A stretch of 64,000 nucleotides of DNA, taken from NCBI GenBank assembly GCA_002238965.1, contig MPNJ01000005.1, positions 186,001 through 250,000 of the forward strand, in the 5' to 3' direction. Source of the stretch: Nitrospinae bacterium bin107 (GTDB taxonomy: Bacteria > UBA8248). This document shows, piece by piece, positions 1 to 8,935 of this stretch (its first letter is position 1; the number at the start of each line of letters is the position of its first letter). The translations under genes were made by a program, and so were the position numbers. The notes under the pieces were generated by a model. It saw nothing but the letters and a program-made list of their open reading frames with translations. It was not told the origin of the DNA and did no database searches.

Positions 1-81
1 CATCTTGAGACCCTTTATTCCTTGGTGTTATTGTCATCAGCACACAGCGTGCGTGGAATTGCTCGTCTTCAAGAATTTTTT

Positions 82-110
82 TCGACCATCCATCTGGGTT
101 CGTGTATAAT
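82..110 (+). promoter_or_regulatory. sigma-70-type promoter of the liv operon
   Basis: A perfect TATAAT lies at 105-110, with TCGACC (4 of 6 matches to TTGACA) at 82-87 and a 17-base spacer. It sits about 73 bases upstream of the substrate-binding protein start. Seen in sequence; activity is inferred. Confidence 0.5.
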
Positions 111-182
111 CCGGTTTCATCACAATGAGCATTCGGTTCGCTAGATTACATTTTCGAATAATGCCTAATGGGAGATAAGGCG

Positions 183-1367
183 ATGAAAAAATTGCTGGTT
201 GCTATGACGTTGGTTTTGTTCACAAGTGTGACGGCAGGCGCCGAAACCGTCAAACTGGGCGTCCTTTTCGGTTATACGGGCCCCATCGAATCCTTGACTC
301 CACCAATGGCTAAAGGCGCTGAATTGGCGATGAAGGAAGTCACCGACAGCGGCGCCTTGCTGGGCGGCGCCAAAGTGGTTTCGGTACGCGGCGATACCAC
401 TTGCACCGATTCCGCTGCCGCCAGGGCGGCGGCCGAGCGTCTGGTCACATCGGATAAGGTCAACGCCATCGTCGGCGGAGATTGTTCGGGCGTTACTATT
501 GCCATATTGCAAAATGTGGCCATGCCCAACGGGGTCGTTATGATCTCCCCCTCGGCGACTTCCCCGGCTCTGTCCACTCTCAAGGACAACGGGCTGTTCT
601 TCCGCACCGCTCCCTCCGACGCCCGGCAGGGGCAGGTCATCAGCGCCGTTCTGAAAGAAAGAGGTGTCAAGTCAGCGGCCTTGACTTATACCAACAACGA
701 CTACGGCAAGGGCCTGGCTGACAGCATCAAGACCAACTTCAAGAAGGTCGGCGGCAAGATTACGATTTCCGCCGCGCACGAAGACGGCAAGGCGGACTAC
801 ACCGCGGAAGTCGGCGCTCTTTCGGCCGCAGGTGGCGACGTCCTGATCGTCGCCGGTTACGTGGACCAGGGCGGCAAAGGCATCATACGGGCGGCCGTCG
901 ATACCGGCGCATTCGAAACCTTCTTGCTGCCGGACGGGATGATCGGCGAGAGCCTGCCGAAAGCGATCGGCAAGGCGCTCGATGGTTCTTACGGCACCGT
1001 TCCCGGTACGGACAGCCCTGGCGCGGCGAAACTCGGCGCACTGGCCAAGAAGGCCGGCTTCAAGGGGGGCAACCCGTTCGTGGCCGAGGCCTACGATGCA
1101 GCGGCGCTGCTCCTGCTGGCCATGCAGGCGGCCGGCTCCAGCAAGAGCATGAAGCTCAAGGACAAGGTGATGATGGTCGCCAATGCGCCGGGCGAGAAGA
1201 TTTACCCCGGTGAACTGGCCAAAGCGCTCAAGATCCTCGCCAAGGGCGGCGACGTCGATTATGTGGGCGCCTCGGCGGTCGAACTGATAGGTCCCGGTGA
1301 GAGCGCGGGCAACTACCGGGAGATACTTGTGAAGGGTGGGAAGATCACCACTGTGCGGTACCGCTAA
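183..1367 (+). CDS. ABC transporter periplasmic substrate-binding protein (branched-chain amino acid/amide type)
   Basis: A 394-residue periplasmic binding protein that would deliver a branched-chain amino acid, amide or related small ligand to the permease encoded just downstream. Residues 1-20 form a signal peptide with an AGA cleavage site before ETVKLG. The opening VKLGVLFGYTGPIES and the following GAELA region are typical of type I (LivJ/LivK-like) folds. I chose the ATG at 183 because GGGAG lies about 10 bases upstream; an in-frame ATG at 168 would add five residues and overlap that ribosome site. The gene heads a five-gene cluster on one strand. The ligand cannot be told from sequence alone; urea, amide or aromatic ligands are also possible for this family. 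Confidence 0.9.
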   Translation: MKKLLVAMTLVLFTSVTAGAETVKLGVLFGYTGPIESLTPPMAKGAELAMKEVTDSGALLGGAKVVSVRGDTTCTDSAAARAAAERLVTSDKVNAIVGGDCSGVTIAILQNVAMPNGVVMISPSATSPALSTLKDNGLFFRTAPSDARQGQVISAVLKERGVKSAALTYTNNDYGKGLADSIKTNFKKVGGKITISAAHEDGKADYTAEVGALSAAGGDVLIVAGYVDQGGKGIIRAAVDTGAFETFLLPDGMIGESLPKAIGKALDGSYGTVPGTDSPGAAKLGALAKKAGFKGGNPFVAEAYDAAALLLLAMQAAGSSKSMKLKDKVMMVANAPGEKIYPGELAKALKILAKGGDVDYVGASAVELIGPGESAGNYREILVKGGKITTVRYR

Positions 1368-1400
1368 ACAGGATCGGTTGTTCGTGGTCCGTTCCATGGG

Positions 1401-1434
1401 AGAACGCCCGGGCGATGAGACCGGGCGTTCTTTG
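1401..1434 (+). terminator. intra-operon hairpin with short T run (attenuator)
   Basis: AGAACGCCCGG (1401-1411) pairs perfectly with CCGGGCGTTCT (1421-1431) around a 9-base loop and is followed by TTTG. It lies between the binding-protein gene and the first ATPase gene, where partial termination would make far more binding protein than membrane complex. Confidence 0.65.
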
Positions 1435-1442
1435 TGGATCTC

Positions 1443-2219
1443 ATGATCTCGGTAGTTGATCTCCACATGCACTTTGGCGGCATTCGCGCCGTGGATGGCG
1501 TTTCCCTGTCCATCGACGGCGGCCGCATCACTGGGCTCATCGGTCCCAACGGCGCGGGTAAAACCACGCTGTTCAACGTAATCGCCGGGGTCTATCGTCC
1601 CACTTCGGGTAGCGTCTATCTGGACGGTGAGAACGTCACCGGCCTCCGGCCTCACGAATTATATGCCATGGGCATGTTGCGTACCTTCCAGATAGCACAG
1701 GAGTTCACCACCCTGACAGTTCGCGAGAACCTCATGATGGTGCCCTCGGGTCAGTCGGGAGAAAACCTTCTCGGGGCCTGGTTGCTTCCGGAGAAGGTGC
1801 GTTCAGAAGAAGAGCGCGTTCGCGCCAAGGCCGAGGAAGTCATCGAGTTTCTTCAAATCACCCAAGTAGCCGACGAACTGGCCGGGAACCTCTCCGGCGG
1901 TCAAAAGAAGCTGTTGGAACTTGGTCGCACCATGATGGCTGACGCCAAGGTCGTTCTTCTGGATGAAGTGGGCGCCGGTGTGAACCGCACCCTGCTCAAA
2001 ACGCTGGGAGACGCCATTCTGCGTTTGCAGCGCGAGCGCGGATACACTTTCTGCATGATAGAGCACGACATGGATTTCATCTCGCGTCTTTGCGACCCGG
2101 TGATCGTTATGGCCGAGGGCGCGATTCTCGCACAGGGCGGCGTCGAGGAGGTGAAGGCCGACGAGCAAGTCATCACGGCCTATCTGGGCGGGCGACGCAA
2201 AGACAAGCCGAACCGATGA
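1443..2219 (+). CDS. livG: ABC transporter ATP-binding protein, LivG-like
   Basis: A 258-residue cytoplasmic ATPase of the branched-chain amino acid uptake family. Visible motifs are Walker A GPNGAGKTT near residue 36, the ABC signature LSGGQKK, Walker B VVLLDEVGAG (most relatives have DEP, here DEV) and the H-loop IEHDMDF. The family-specific FQIAQEF segment after the Q-loop fits LivG. A GTG at 1434 is in frame, but the ATG at 1443 matches where the family fold begins. Its stop overlaps the next start as ATGA, which suggests translational coupling with the LivF-like gene. Confidence 0.9.
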   Translation: MISVVDLHMHFGGIRAVDGVSLSIDGGRITGLIGPNGAGKTTLFNVIAGVYRPTSGSVYLDGENVTGLRPHELYAMGMLRTFQIAQEFTTLTVRENLMMVPSGQSGENLLGAWLLPEKVRSEEERVRAKAEEVIEFLQITQVADELAGNLSGGQKKLLELGRTMMADAKVVLLDEVGAGVNRTLLKTLGDAILRLQRERGYTFCMIEHDMDFISRLCDPVIVMAEGAILAQGGVEEVKADEQVITAYLGGRRKDKPNR

Positions 2220-2938
2220 CGATGAATGATTCGGAAGATTATCTCCTCGGTGAGAACATGACCGGCGGCTACGGCGGGCCGGACATTCTGAACGGGTGCA
2301 CCATCGGCGCCCGAAGCGGAGAAATAACGGTCGTCGTCGGCCCCAACGGCTCGGGCAAATCCACGGCCATGAAGGCGCTCTTCGGCATGCTGGGGATGCG
2401 CGAGGGTACTGTTCGCCTGGGCGGGGAGGACATCACCGGGCTGTCGCCGCAGGATCGCGTCGTCCGCGGCATGAGTCTGGTGCCGCAAACCGGCAACGTC
2501 TTCACTTCCATGACGGTCGAGGAAAACCTGGAGATGGGGGCCTTCATCCGTGAGGGCGACATAGCGGACACGATGGGGCGTGTGTTCGACCTCTTCCCGG
2601 TACTCAAGGAAAAACGCCGCCAACTCGCCGGTGAGCTTTCCGGCGGCCAGCGCCAGCAGGTGGCGGTGGGCCGCGCGCTCATGACCCGTCCGAAGGTGTT
2701 GATGCTCGATGAGCCCACGGCGGGGGTCTCGCCAATCGTGATGACCGAGTTGTTCGAGCAGATCCTCTACATCGCGGGCGACGGCATCGCCATTCTGATG
2801 GTGGAGCAGAACGCCCGCCAGGCGCTGAGCATCGCCGACAGGGGCTACGTACTGGTGCAGGGGCGGAACCGATACACCGACACCGGTCCGGCCCTGATGA
2901 TGAACACCGAAGTCCGCCGGGCGTTCCTGGGCGGCTGA
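2216..2938 (+). CDS. livF: ABC transporter ATP-binding protein, LivF-like
   Basis: A 240-residue second ATPase of the same importer; LivG- and LivF-type subunits pair to drive transport. It shows Walker A GPNGSGKS, signature LSGGQRQQVAVGRAL, Walker B VLMLDEPTAG and H-loop MVEQNA. The ATG at 2216 overlaps the upstream TGA. A longer in-frame reading back to 2090 would lie inside the LivG gene and has no family similarity, so I rejected it. The permease gene begins 4 bases after its stop. Confidence 0.9.
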   Translation: MTMNDSEDYLLGENMTGGYGGPDILNGCTIGARSGEITVVVGPNGSGKSTAMKALFGMLGMREGTVRLGGEDITGLSPQDRVVRGMSLVPQTGNVFTSMTVEENLEMGAFIREGDIADTMGRVFDLFPVLKEKRRQLAGELSGGQRQQVAVGRALMTRPKVLMLDEPTAGVSPIVMTELFEQILYIAGDGIAILMVEQNARQALSIADRGYVLVQGRNRYTDTGPALMMNTEVRRAFLGG

Positions 2939-2942
2939 GGCG

Positions 2943-3956
2943 ATGGACGGCATCCTGAACGCGCTGATCCTGCTCTCGAACTTCGTCATAGTTCCCGCCA
3001 TGGCGTACGGCAGTCAGTTGGCGCTCGGGGCTCTGGCCGTCACCTTGATATACGCCATCTTGCGCTTTTCGGACTTCGCCCAGGGCGACACCATGGCCTT
3101 TGGGGCCATGGCGACCATCCTGCTCACATGGGCGCTGCAATACTGGGGCGTTTCGATCGCCCCGCTGCCGACCGCGCTTTTGGCCCTACCGTTCGGCGTC
3201 CTCTGCACGATCGCTCTTTGCCTGTTAATCGATCGTTGGGTGTATCGTTTCTATCGCCGGGTGAAAGCGAAGCCCGAGGTGTTGATGATCGTCTCGGTGG
3301 GAGTGATGTTCGTCTACAACAGCGTGGTGCGCCTCATCATCGGACCCGGTGACAGGTGGTTCGTTGACGGGGAGCGTTTCATCATCACTGCCCCGACCTT
3401 CAAGCGTCTGAGTGGATTTAGCGAAGGCGTCGCTTTCAAGACCACGCAGGGCCTTACCATTCTAATGGCTATCATCGTGGTGGCGGCGCTTTTTTGGTTT
3501 CTGAACCGTACGCGCACCGGCAAATCCATGCGCGCTTATTCGGACAACGAAGATCTGGCTCTGCTCTCGGGGATCGATCCGGAACGGGTCGTGCGTACCA
3601 CCTGGTTCATCGCCGCAACTCTTGCCACCATAGCAGGTGTCATGTATGGCCTGGACAAGAGTTTCAAGCCGTTTACCTATTTCAATCTACTGCTGCCCAT
3701 CTTCGCCGCCGCCATCGTCGGCGGTCTGGGCAACCCGCTGGGCGCAATCGTAGGCGGTTTCACCATCGCCTTCTCCGAGGTCGCTCTCACCTACGCCTAC
3801 AGGAAATTTGTCGGTTATCTCGCACCCGGAGACTGGACGCCGGAAGGGCTGGTGCAGTTGTTGTCCACGGATTACAAGTTCGCGGTTTCCTTCGTCATTC
3901 TGGTGCTGGTGCTGCTGCTCCGGCCCACAGGTATTTTTGGACGGAGATCTTCATGA
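2943..3956 (+). CDS. livH: branched-chain amino acid ABC transporter permease, LivH-like
   Basis: A 337-residue inner-membrane permease with multiple hydrophobic helices. The early stretch GALAVTLIYAILRFSDFAQGD and the later AATLATIAGVMYGLDKSF and GGLGNPLGAIVGG segments are typical of LivH (the last resembles the EAA-like cytoplasmic loop of this family). It would form the channel with the LivM-like partner encoded next. Its TGA overlaps the next ATG (ATGA at 3953-3956). Confidence 0.9.
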   Translation: MDGILNALILLSNFVIVPAMAYGSQLALGALAVTLIYAILRFSDFAQGDTMAFGAMATILLTWALQYWGVSIAPLPTALLALPFGVLCTIALCLLIDRWVYRFYRRVKAKPEVLMIVSVGVMFVYNSVVRLIIGPGDRWFVDGERFIITAPTFKRLSGFSEGVAFKTTQGLTILMAIIVVAALFWFLNRTRTGKSMRAYSDNEDLALLSGIDPERVVRTTWFIAATLATIAGVMYGLDKSFKPFTYFNLLLPIFAAAIVGGLGNPLGAIVGGFTIAFSEVALTYAYRKFVGYLAPGDWTPEGLVQLLSTDYKFAVSFVILVLVLLLRPTGIFGRRSS

Positions 3957-5275
3957 GCCCTGTGAGCGGCTGGAGAGAGAACTTGCGCGCCGTATATATG
4001 TTCGCCTTCATGTTCGTAGCTCTGGCCGTGGTCGGTGTGTTCCAGAGCTGGTCCCTGGCACTGGCGATTCTGAACCTCTGTCTGATATCGGCGGTGATGT
4101 CTCTGGGCGTCAACATACAGTGGGGCTACGCCGGCCTATTTAACATTGGCATTATGGGATTCGCGGCGCTGGGCGGGGTGACGGCGGTTCTCGTTTCCAT
4201 CGCGCCGGTTCCGGCGGCCTGGGAAGCGGGCGGTTTCGGCGTCATTGTCGCCCTTGCGATTTCCCTCGCGACGATCCTGGCCGCTGTGTTTGTTGCTAGA
4301 CGCGCTCCCGCCGGGATACCGCGTAAGGTCCTCCTCGCTTTCATCATTATCGGCGGCTTTTTTCTCGCGCGGGCGTTCTTTTTTCCCGCGGTGGAGGCCA
4401 TTGAGGCCGTGGACCCGACAATTGCCGGATTTCTGGGAGGTCTCGGGCTCCCCATCCTGCTTTCTTGGGTTGCAGGCGGTCTGCTCGCCGCCGCCGTCGC
4501 CTGGGTGATCGGAAAGATCGCCTTAGGCCTCAGGACCGATTATCTGGCAATCGCCACGCTGGGCATTTCGGAGATCATCATCGCCGTCCTGAAAAACGAG
4601 GACTGGCTGGCCCGCGGCGTTAAAAACGTAAGTGGGTTGCCTCGTCCCGTACCTTATGAGGTGGATCTTCAGCAGACTCTCTGGTTCCAGGACTGGGCCG
4701 CCCGTCTGGGCGTATCGCCCGTCGAGATTTCCTCCATTTTCGTCAAGTTATGCTACGCGGGGCTTTTTGCCATCGTTCTTCTCGTGGTTTTGTGGCTTTC
4801 CGAGCGGGCGCTCCATTCGCCGTGGGGCCGTATGATGCGCGCCATCAGAGACAACGAAATCGCCGCTTCCGCAATGGGTAAGGACATCACGGGACGCCAT
4901 CTGCAGGTGTTCGTTCTGGGTTCGGCGGTGGTCGGCGTCGCCGGGGCCATGCTCACCACCCTGGACGGGCAGTTCACGCCTGCCTCCTACCAGCCGCTGC
5001 GCTTTACCTTCATTATCTGGGTGATGGTCATCGTCGGCGGGTCAGGGAACAACTGGGGCGCTGTTCTGGGCGGTTTTGTCATCTGGTTCTTCTGGATAGA
5101 GGCCGAACCCATTGGTCTTTGGTTGATGGACCTGCTCACCTCGGGACTCGCGCAAGACAGCCCGATTCGTCGTCATCTGATGGAAAGCGCGGCTCACATG
5201 CGGCTGATGATCATGGGTGTGATCCTGTTGCTGGTTTTGCGCTTCAGCCCCCGTGGCCTGATTCCCGAAAGATAG
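3953..5275 (+). CDS. livM: branched-chain amino acid ABC transporter permease, LivM-like
   Basis: A 440-residue second permease of the importer, longer than a minimal LivM because of an extra hydrophobic stretch at about residues 90-150. The family motif NIQWGYAGLFNIG appears near residue 50, and the conserved loop GRMMRAIRDNEIAASAMGKD with GGSGNNWGAVLGG later on. The ATG at 3953 overlaps the LivH stop; an open frame continues upstream to 3494 inside livH but is not coding. No clear terminator follows. The next 210 bases up to the tRNA hold no gene I can support. Confidence 0.9.
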   Translation: MSPVSGWRENLRAVYMFAFMFVALAVVGVFQSWSLALAILNLCLISAVMSLGVNIQWGYAGLFNIGIMGFAALGGVTAVLVSIAPVPAAWEAGGFGVIVALAISLATILAAVFVARRAPAGIPRKVLLAFIIIGGFFLARAFFFPAVEAIEAVDPTIAGFLGGLGLPILLSWVAGGLLAAAVAWVIGKIALGLRTDYLAIATLGISEIIIAVLKNEDWLARGVKNVSGLPRPVPYEVDLQQTLWFQDWAARLGVSPVEISSIFVKLCYAGLFAIVLLVVLWLSERALHSPWGRMMRAIRDNEIAASAMGKDITGRHLQVFVLGSAVVGVAGAMLTTLDGQFTPASYQPLRFTFIIWVMVIVGGSGNNWGAVLGGFVIWFFWIEAEPIGLWLMDLLTSGLAQDSPIRRHLMESAAHMRLMIMGVILLLVLRFSPRGLIPER

Positions 5276-5487
5276 GCGTACCCGAAAGAAGTGCGCGAGC
5301 CGTCGGGCGAGCGGGAACCCGGAATGCGCGGCTTCATGATCTCTTGGAGGAATTTCCATCCAGCGGTGAAAGGCTGAGTCCCCCTCTGGAGCGCTCAAGA
5401 GTTGATGAGCCGCACCGGTTTTGTTATGAGGGGACGCTGTGCTAACTTCTGGTTTGACTATCGCCGCTCGGCGATGATTCAAATATC

Positions 5488-5564
5488 GGGTCGCTAGCTC
5501 AACTAGGCAGAGCAACGGACTCTTAATCCGTAGGTTCGGGGTTCGATTCCCCGGCGACCCACCA
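5488..5564 (+). tRNA. tRNA-Lys (anticodon CTT)
   Basis: Acceptor arms GGGTCGC (5488-5494) and GCGACCC (5554-5560) pair perfectly and are followed by an encoded ACCA. The anticodon stem ACGGA/TCCGT holds the loop CTCTTAA, giving anticodon CTT, which reads lysine AAG. D-arm AGCTC/GAGC and the T-arm GGTTCGATTCC-type loop are present. It reads plus strand and looks intact. Confidence 0.95.
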
Positions 5565-5596
5565 GATTCACGCACTCATAGGAGAATCGGTTCTAT

Positions 5597-5695
5597 ATGG
5601 AAACCCTTTCGATCATCATATTGGCCGTGGTCGTTATTATTTTCGTCTGGAAGGTGCTGCTCAAGGATCCGTTCGGGATTTACCCCAAGAAGTAA
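5597..5695 (+). CDS. small single-span membrane protein (32 residues)
   Basis: A 32-residue peptide beginning METLSIIILAVVVIIFVWK and ending in DPFGIYPKK. Residues 4-18 form one strongly hydrophobic helix, with lysines on the C-terminal side. GGAG about 12 bases upstream can serve as ribosome site. It starts 33 bases after the tRNA. I recognise no family. The clean helix with positive flanks and the amphipathic tail argue that it is translated, but the length leaves doubt. Confidence 0.5.
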   Translation: METLSIIILAVVVIIFVWKVLLKDPFGIYPKK

Positions 5696-5789
5696 TCCTC
5701 GCTTTTCGCGCTTCATATCCAGAGCATTCAACCTGCCGTCTCTGTAAGCATTACTGTTTCGTTCGCATTTTCTGGCGGTCGGACGAACC

Positions 5790-7373
5790 TCACACCTGCT
5801 TGGCTCTCAGCACCAGAATGAAAGGGATGACGAATATGAAGCTCCATCCCATGACCCAGTAGATGTCGTTATAAGCGAGCATGGTGGCTTGCTTATCGAT
5901 GGTTTGCTCGATGAGGCCCATCGCCTTGGTTTGCGCGGTGTGGGGGTCGATCTGCTTGCGGACGAGCATTTCCGTGAGTTTTTCCTTATAGTGAAGAAAC
6001 GTGGGGTTCGACTCGGTGATGTTCCCCACCATGTTCACGCGATGAAGGGCTGTGCGCCGCTCGAGTAGTATCGCCATCACGGCGAATCCCAGGTTGCCGC
6101 CCAGACGGCGCGCCAGGTTGTAGAGGCTCGTGGCGGAGTTGATATCGGCCACCGCGGTGGTGCTGAAGGCGACGGTTGTCAGAGTAACGAAGACGAAGGG
6201 CATGCCGAACCCCAGAATGACGAGGCGCGACACCATATCCCAGTAATCCGTTTGCAACGAGAGCCCCGACATCAGAAACATGGAGGTGACGGCCAGCGCT
6301 ACGCCTCCGCACATCAATATCCTGTAATCCACAAGGTTGTACAGGTGACCCACGATGGGCATCATGCAGAAGAGCGCGATACCCCTTGGCAGCATGACGA
6401 GACCGGTTTCATAGGGGCCGTGATTGAGCAGGTTTTGGAGAAATTGCGGCAGGATGAAGGTGGTCCCGAACATTATGACTCCGAAGATCAGCACCACGAT
6501 GCACGAGGCACTCAGGTTCAGGTTTTTAAGAACCCTGAAATCGATGATGGGTTCTTCCGTCCTGAGCTCCCATATGACCAGCGCCGTCAGGGTGATGATG
6601 GTTACTATCGTCATCAAGATGATGAGGTTGGAGTCGAACCAGTCCTCGTCCTGTCCACGCTCGAGGACGACCTGGAGCGCGGTGAGGCCGACCCCGATCA
6701 GGATGATGCCCATCCAGTCCACCTTGTTGATTCCTCGCTTCATGTGGGGCGGGTCGTACACGTAGATGGAAACGAGGGCCAGTCCCACGGCGGCGACGGG
6801 CACGTTGATGTAAAAAACCCATGGCCAGCTTAGCGTTTCCGTGATCCACCCGCCCACTACCGGGCCCATCGCGGGCGCAAGAACCACACCCGCCGCGAAC
6901 ATCGCCATCGCCCAGCCTTGCCTGTTCGCTGGATAGGTTTCGCGCAATATCGCCTGCGCGACAGGTATGAGCCCCCCGCCGCCGAGTCCTTGCAGGATGC
7001 GGTAGACAAGCATCTGCGTGAAGGTTTGCGAGGTGCCGACGAGAATCGACGCCAGTGTGAACAAGATGAAGGAGATGAGAAAATAACGCTTTCGTCCCAG
7101 CAGAGTGCTCCACCAGGCTGACATGGTGATCGTGATGATCTGGGCGATGGTGTAGATGGTCGCCACCCAGGTGATGGTGGACAGATCGACGTTGAATGAA
7201 CCGCGCATGTGCGGCATCACCACGTTGACGATGCTGGCGTCCATTATGGATATAAACGCTGCTGAAACGACCGCGAGCGTAATCATCGCGCGGTTGAAGG
7301 GGGATGGATAACTTGTTTCCGCGGTGGCTTCCCCTCCGCTTCCGGGAGTGGATGAAGTCGTTTTTGCGTTCAA
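5790..7373 (-). CDS. emrB: DHA2-family multidrug efflux MFS transporter, EmrB/QacA type
   Basis: A 527-residue inner-membrane drug:proton antiporter with about 14 hydrophobic helices. Helix 1 carries ISIMDASIVNVVMPHM, the family D-loop, and motif C appears as AAGVVLAPAMGPVVGGWI. The N-terminal 30 residues are hydrophilic. It overlaps the membrane-fusion gene by ATGA (7370-7373), so the two are coupled and likely make an EmrAB-type pump that needs an outer-membrane channel encoded elsewhere. The substrate cannot be told from sequence. Confidence 0.9.
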   Translation of the reverse strand: MNAKTTSSTPGSGGEATAETSYPSPFNRAMITLAVVSAAFISIMDASIVNVVMPHMRGSFNVDLSTITWVATIYTIAQIITITMSAWWSTLLGRKRYFLISFILFTLASILVGTSQTFTQMLVYRILQGLGGGGLIPVAQAILRETYPANRQGWAMAMFAAGVVLAPAMGPVVGGWITETLSWPWVFYINVPVAAVGLALVSIYVYDPPHMKRGINKVDWMGIILIGVGLTALQVVLERGQDEDWFDSNLIILMTIVTIITLTALVIWELRTEEPIIDFRVLKNLNLSASCIVVLIFGVIMFGTTFILPQFLQNLLNHGPYETGLVMLPRGIALFCMMPIVGHLYNLVDYRILMCGGVALAVTSMFLMSGLSLQTDYWDMVSRLVILGFGMPFVFVTLTTVAFSTTAVADINSATSLYNLARRLGGNLGFAVMAILLERRTALHRVNMVGNITESNPTFLHYKEKLTEMLVRKQIDPHTAQTKAMGLIEQTIDKQATMLAYNDIYWVMGWSFIFVIPFILVLRAKQV

Positions 7374-8716
7374 GGTTTTTGGTTTTGCGGTTTCTTGTCC
7401 ACAGGGTACGCCAGCAGTCGGGGACCGCGCCGTATTTTTGTGTCCACGGTCACGTAGGCGGACATGCCGACCAGAAGGGGAAAGTTCTTGGGAGGCTTTT
7501 CGTCCAGCAGGATCTTCACGGGAATGCGGCGGGTGACCTTGACCCAGTTGCCGGTCGCGTTCTCAGGCGGTAGGAGGGAGAAGGTCTCACCCGTGCCCGA
7601 GTACAGGCTCGCAATATGGCCCTTGAACGTACGGTTCGGGTAGGCGTCGAGAACGATTTCGGCGGGCTGGCCCACGTGGATGCCTTCGAGTTTAATTTCC
7701 TTGAAATTCGCCCGGATGTATGCCTTCTCGAGTTGAACGATGAGCAGCAACGGGCGCCCGGGCTGTACGAAAGTACCCGGGTCGACGGATTTCTCCACGT
7801 AGCCGGATACGGGCGCGCGAATCTCGGTATAGGAGAGGAGAAGTTCTTTCTCCTTGTAGTCGGCCAGAGCTTCTTCAAGTTCGGCTTTCAAGGAATCGGC
7901 GTCATGGCTCTTGATGCGCCGGGAGCGGTCCTCGTTTTCCGCTAGCGCTACGGAGGCCTGCGCCTCTTCCATCTGGTTGACGATTGCCGAAACCTTGTTT
8001 TCTTCCACGTTGAGCGCGGCCTGGGAAGCATCGTAATTCGCCCTGGCGACATCATGGGAAGCGCGTACAAGTGCCAAGTTTTCATCTGAGATAATTTTCT
8101 GGCCATGCAGACGCAGTTTTCTGTTCAAATCCTCGCGCGCCTGTTTCTTCGTGGCCGCATGGGCGCGCGTTTCGTTTTTTCTTTGAATGAGCAGAGCGCG
8201 GGCCGAGCGGAGAGTGCGCCTCAGAGTCTCGAGGCGTGCGCGGGCTTCCTGCTGAAGACCTGTGGCTCGGCCCATGGAATGGGTGACGGACACCTTGCTC
8301 GCCTCATACTTCGCACGGGCAACGGCAACGGCGGCCTTGGCTTTTTTGAGGGCGACCTCATGACGCCGCTTGTCGAGGACGACGAGGAGCTCTCCTATCC
8401 GAACCGCCTGGTTGTCCTTGACCAGGAGTTTCTTCACCACGCCCGCGATTTCGGTGCTCACAGGAGTGAGCGTGCTCTTGACGTAGGCGTTATCCGTCGA
8501 GACGAATCGCTCCCAGTTCTGCCACCAGAAATATCCCGCCTCGGCGGCGAAGAAGAGGCCCACGGCAAGGGTCAGGAAGAGGAGGAACTTCCTGACGAAT
8601 GAGAACGTAAAGCGTTTTTTCCGGGGTCGCCGGTTTTCACCGGGCGATGGTCCTCTTTCCTTTTGGGAAGGACCGGAAACGGAGGGATTTTCTCCATCAG
8701 GCGGTTTGTCCGTCAT
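7370..8716 (-). CDS. emrA: HlyD/EmrA-family membrane fusion protein
   Basis: A 448-residue periplasmic adaptor for the EmrB-like pump. It has a hydrophilic, Pro/Lys-rich cytoplasmic N-terminus, one membrane helix (FLLFLTLAVGLFFAAEAGYF, about residues 42-61), the first lipoyl half-motif followed by long alpha-helical hairpins rich in Ala, Arg and Glu (about residues 140-290), the second lipoyl half YTEIRAPVSGYVEK, and a beta-barrel domain. I chose the ATG at 8716 because a TATAAT lies across the alternative upstream ATG at 8755, so the longer form would not be fully transcribed. Divergent from the gamma-glutamyltransferase gene. Confidence 0.88.
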   Translation of the reverse strand: MTDKPPDGENPSVSGPSQKERGPSPGENRRPRKKRFTFSFVRKFLLFLTLAVGLFFAAEAGYFWWQNWERFVSTDNAYVKSTLTPVSTEIAGVVKKLLVKDNQAVRIGELLVVLDKRRHEVALKKAKAAVAVARAKYEASKVSVTHSMGRATGLQQEARARLETLRRTLRSARALLIQRKNETRAHAATKKQAREDLNRKLRLHGQKIISDENLALVRASHDVARANYDASQAALNVEENKVSAIVNQMEEAQASVALAENEDRSRRIKSHDADSLKAELEEALADYKEKELLLSYTEIRAPVSGYVEKSVDPGTFVQPGRPLLLIVQLEKAYIRANFKEIKLEGIHVGQPAEIVLDAYPNRTFKGHIASLYSGTGETFSLLPPENATGNWVKVTRRIPVKILLDEKPPKNFPLLVGMSAYVTVDTKIRRGPRLLAYPVDKKPQNQKP

Positions 8717-8746
8717 CACAGATGTCCGTGGCTCAATAACGTGCCG

Positions 8747-8752
8747 ATTATA
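8747..8752 (-). promoter_or_regulatory. -10 box for the emrAB-like operon
   Basis: TATAAT on the minus strand lies about 30 bases before the chosen emrA start at 8716. The matching -35 region is weak (CCTTCA at 17-base spacing), so activity may need an activator. Confidence 0.4.
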
Positions 8753-8888
8753 CAAAACGCGGCGATATTTGAAGGTAACCCGCCTAAACTACAGCAAATA
8801 ATGCAGTTTTGTCATCGTTGATAGCCAAAAATTGACATAATGCGGTGCACTACACGTCCATGGATGCGCCCTGGAGCCTCGGTGTGCT

Positions 8889-8894
8889 TATAAT
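8889..8894 (+). promoter_or_regulatory. -10 box for the gamma-glutamyltransferase gene
   Basis: Perfect TATAAT at 8889-8894, 42 bases before the start codon. No convincing -35 at 16-18 bases; a TTGACA at 8832-8837 is too distant to pair with it. Confidence 0.35.
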
Positions 8895-8935
8895 CCTCTA
8901 AAAGATATGATCTAAGAAAAACGAGAGGAAGCCGT

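Noticed and set aside
8832-8860. TTGACA promoter in the emrA-GGT gap
   Set aside because: No -10 element lies 16-18 bases downstream; the TATAAT at 8889 is too far away.
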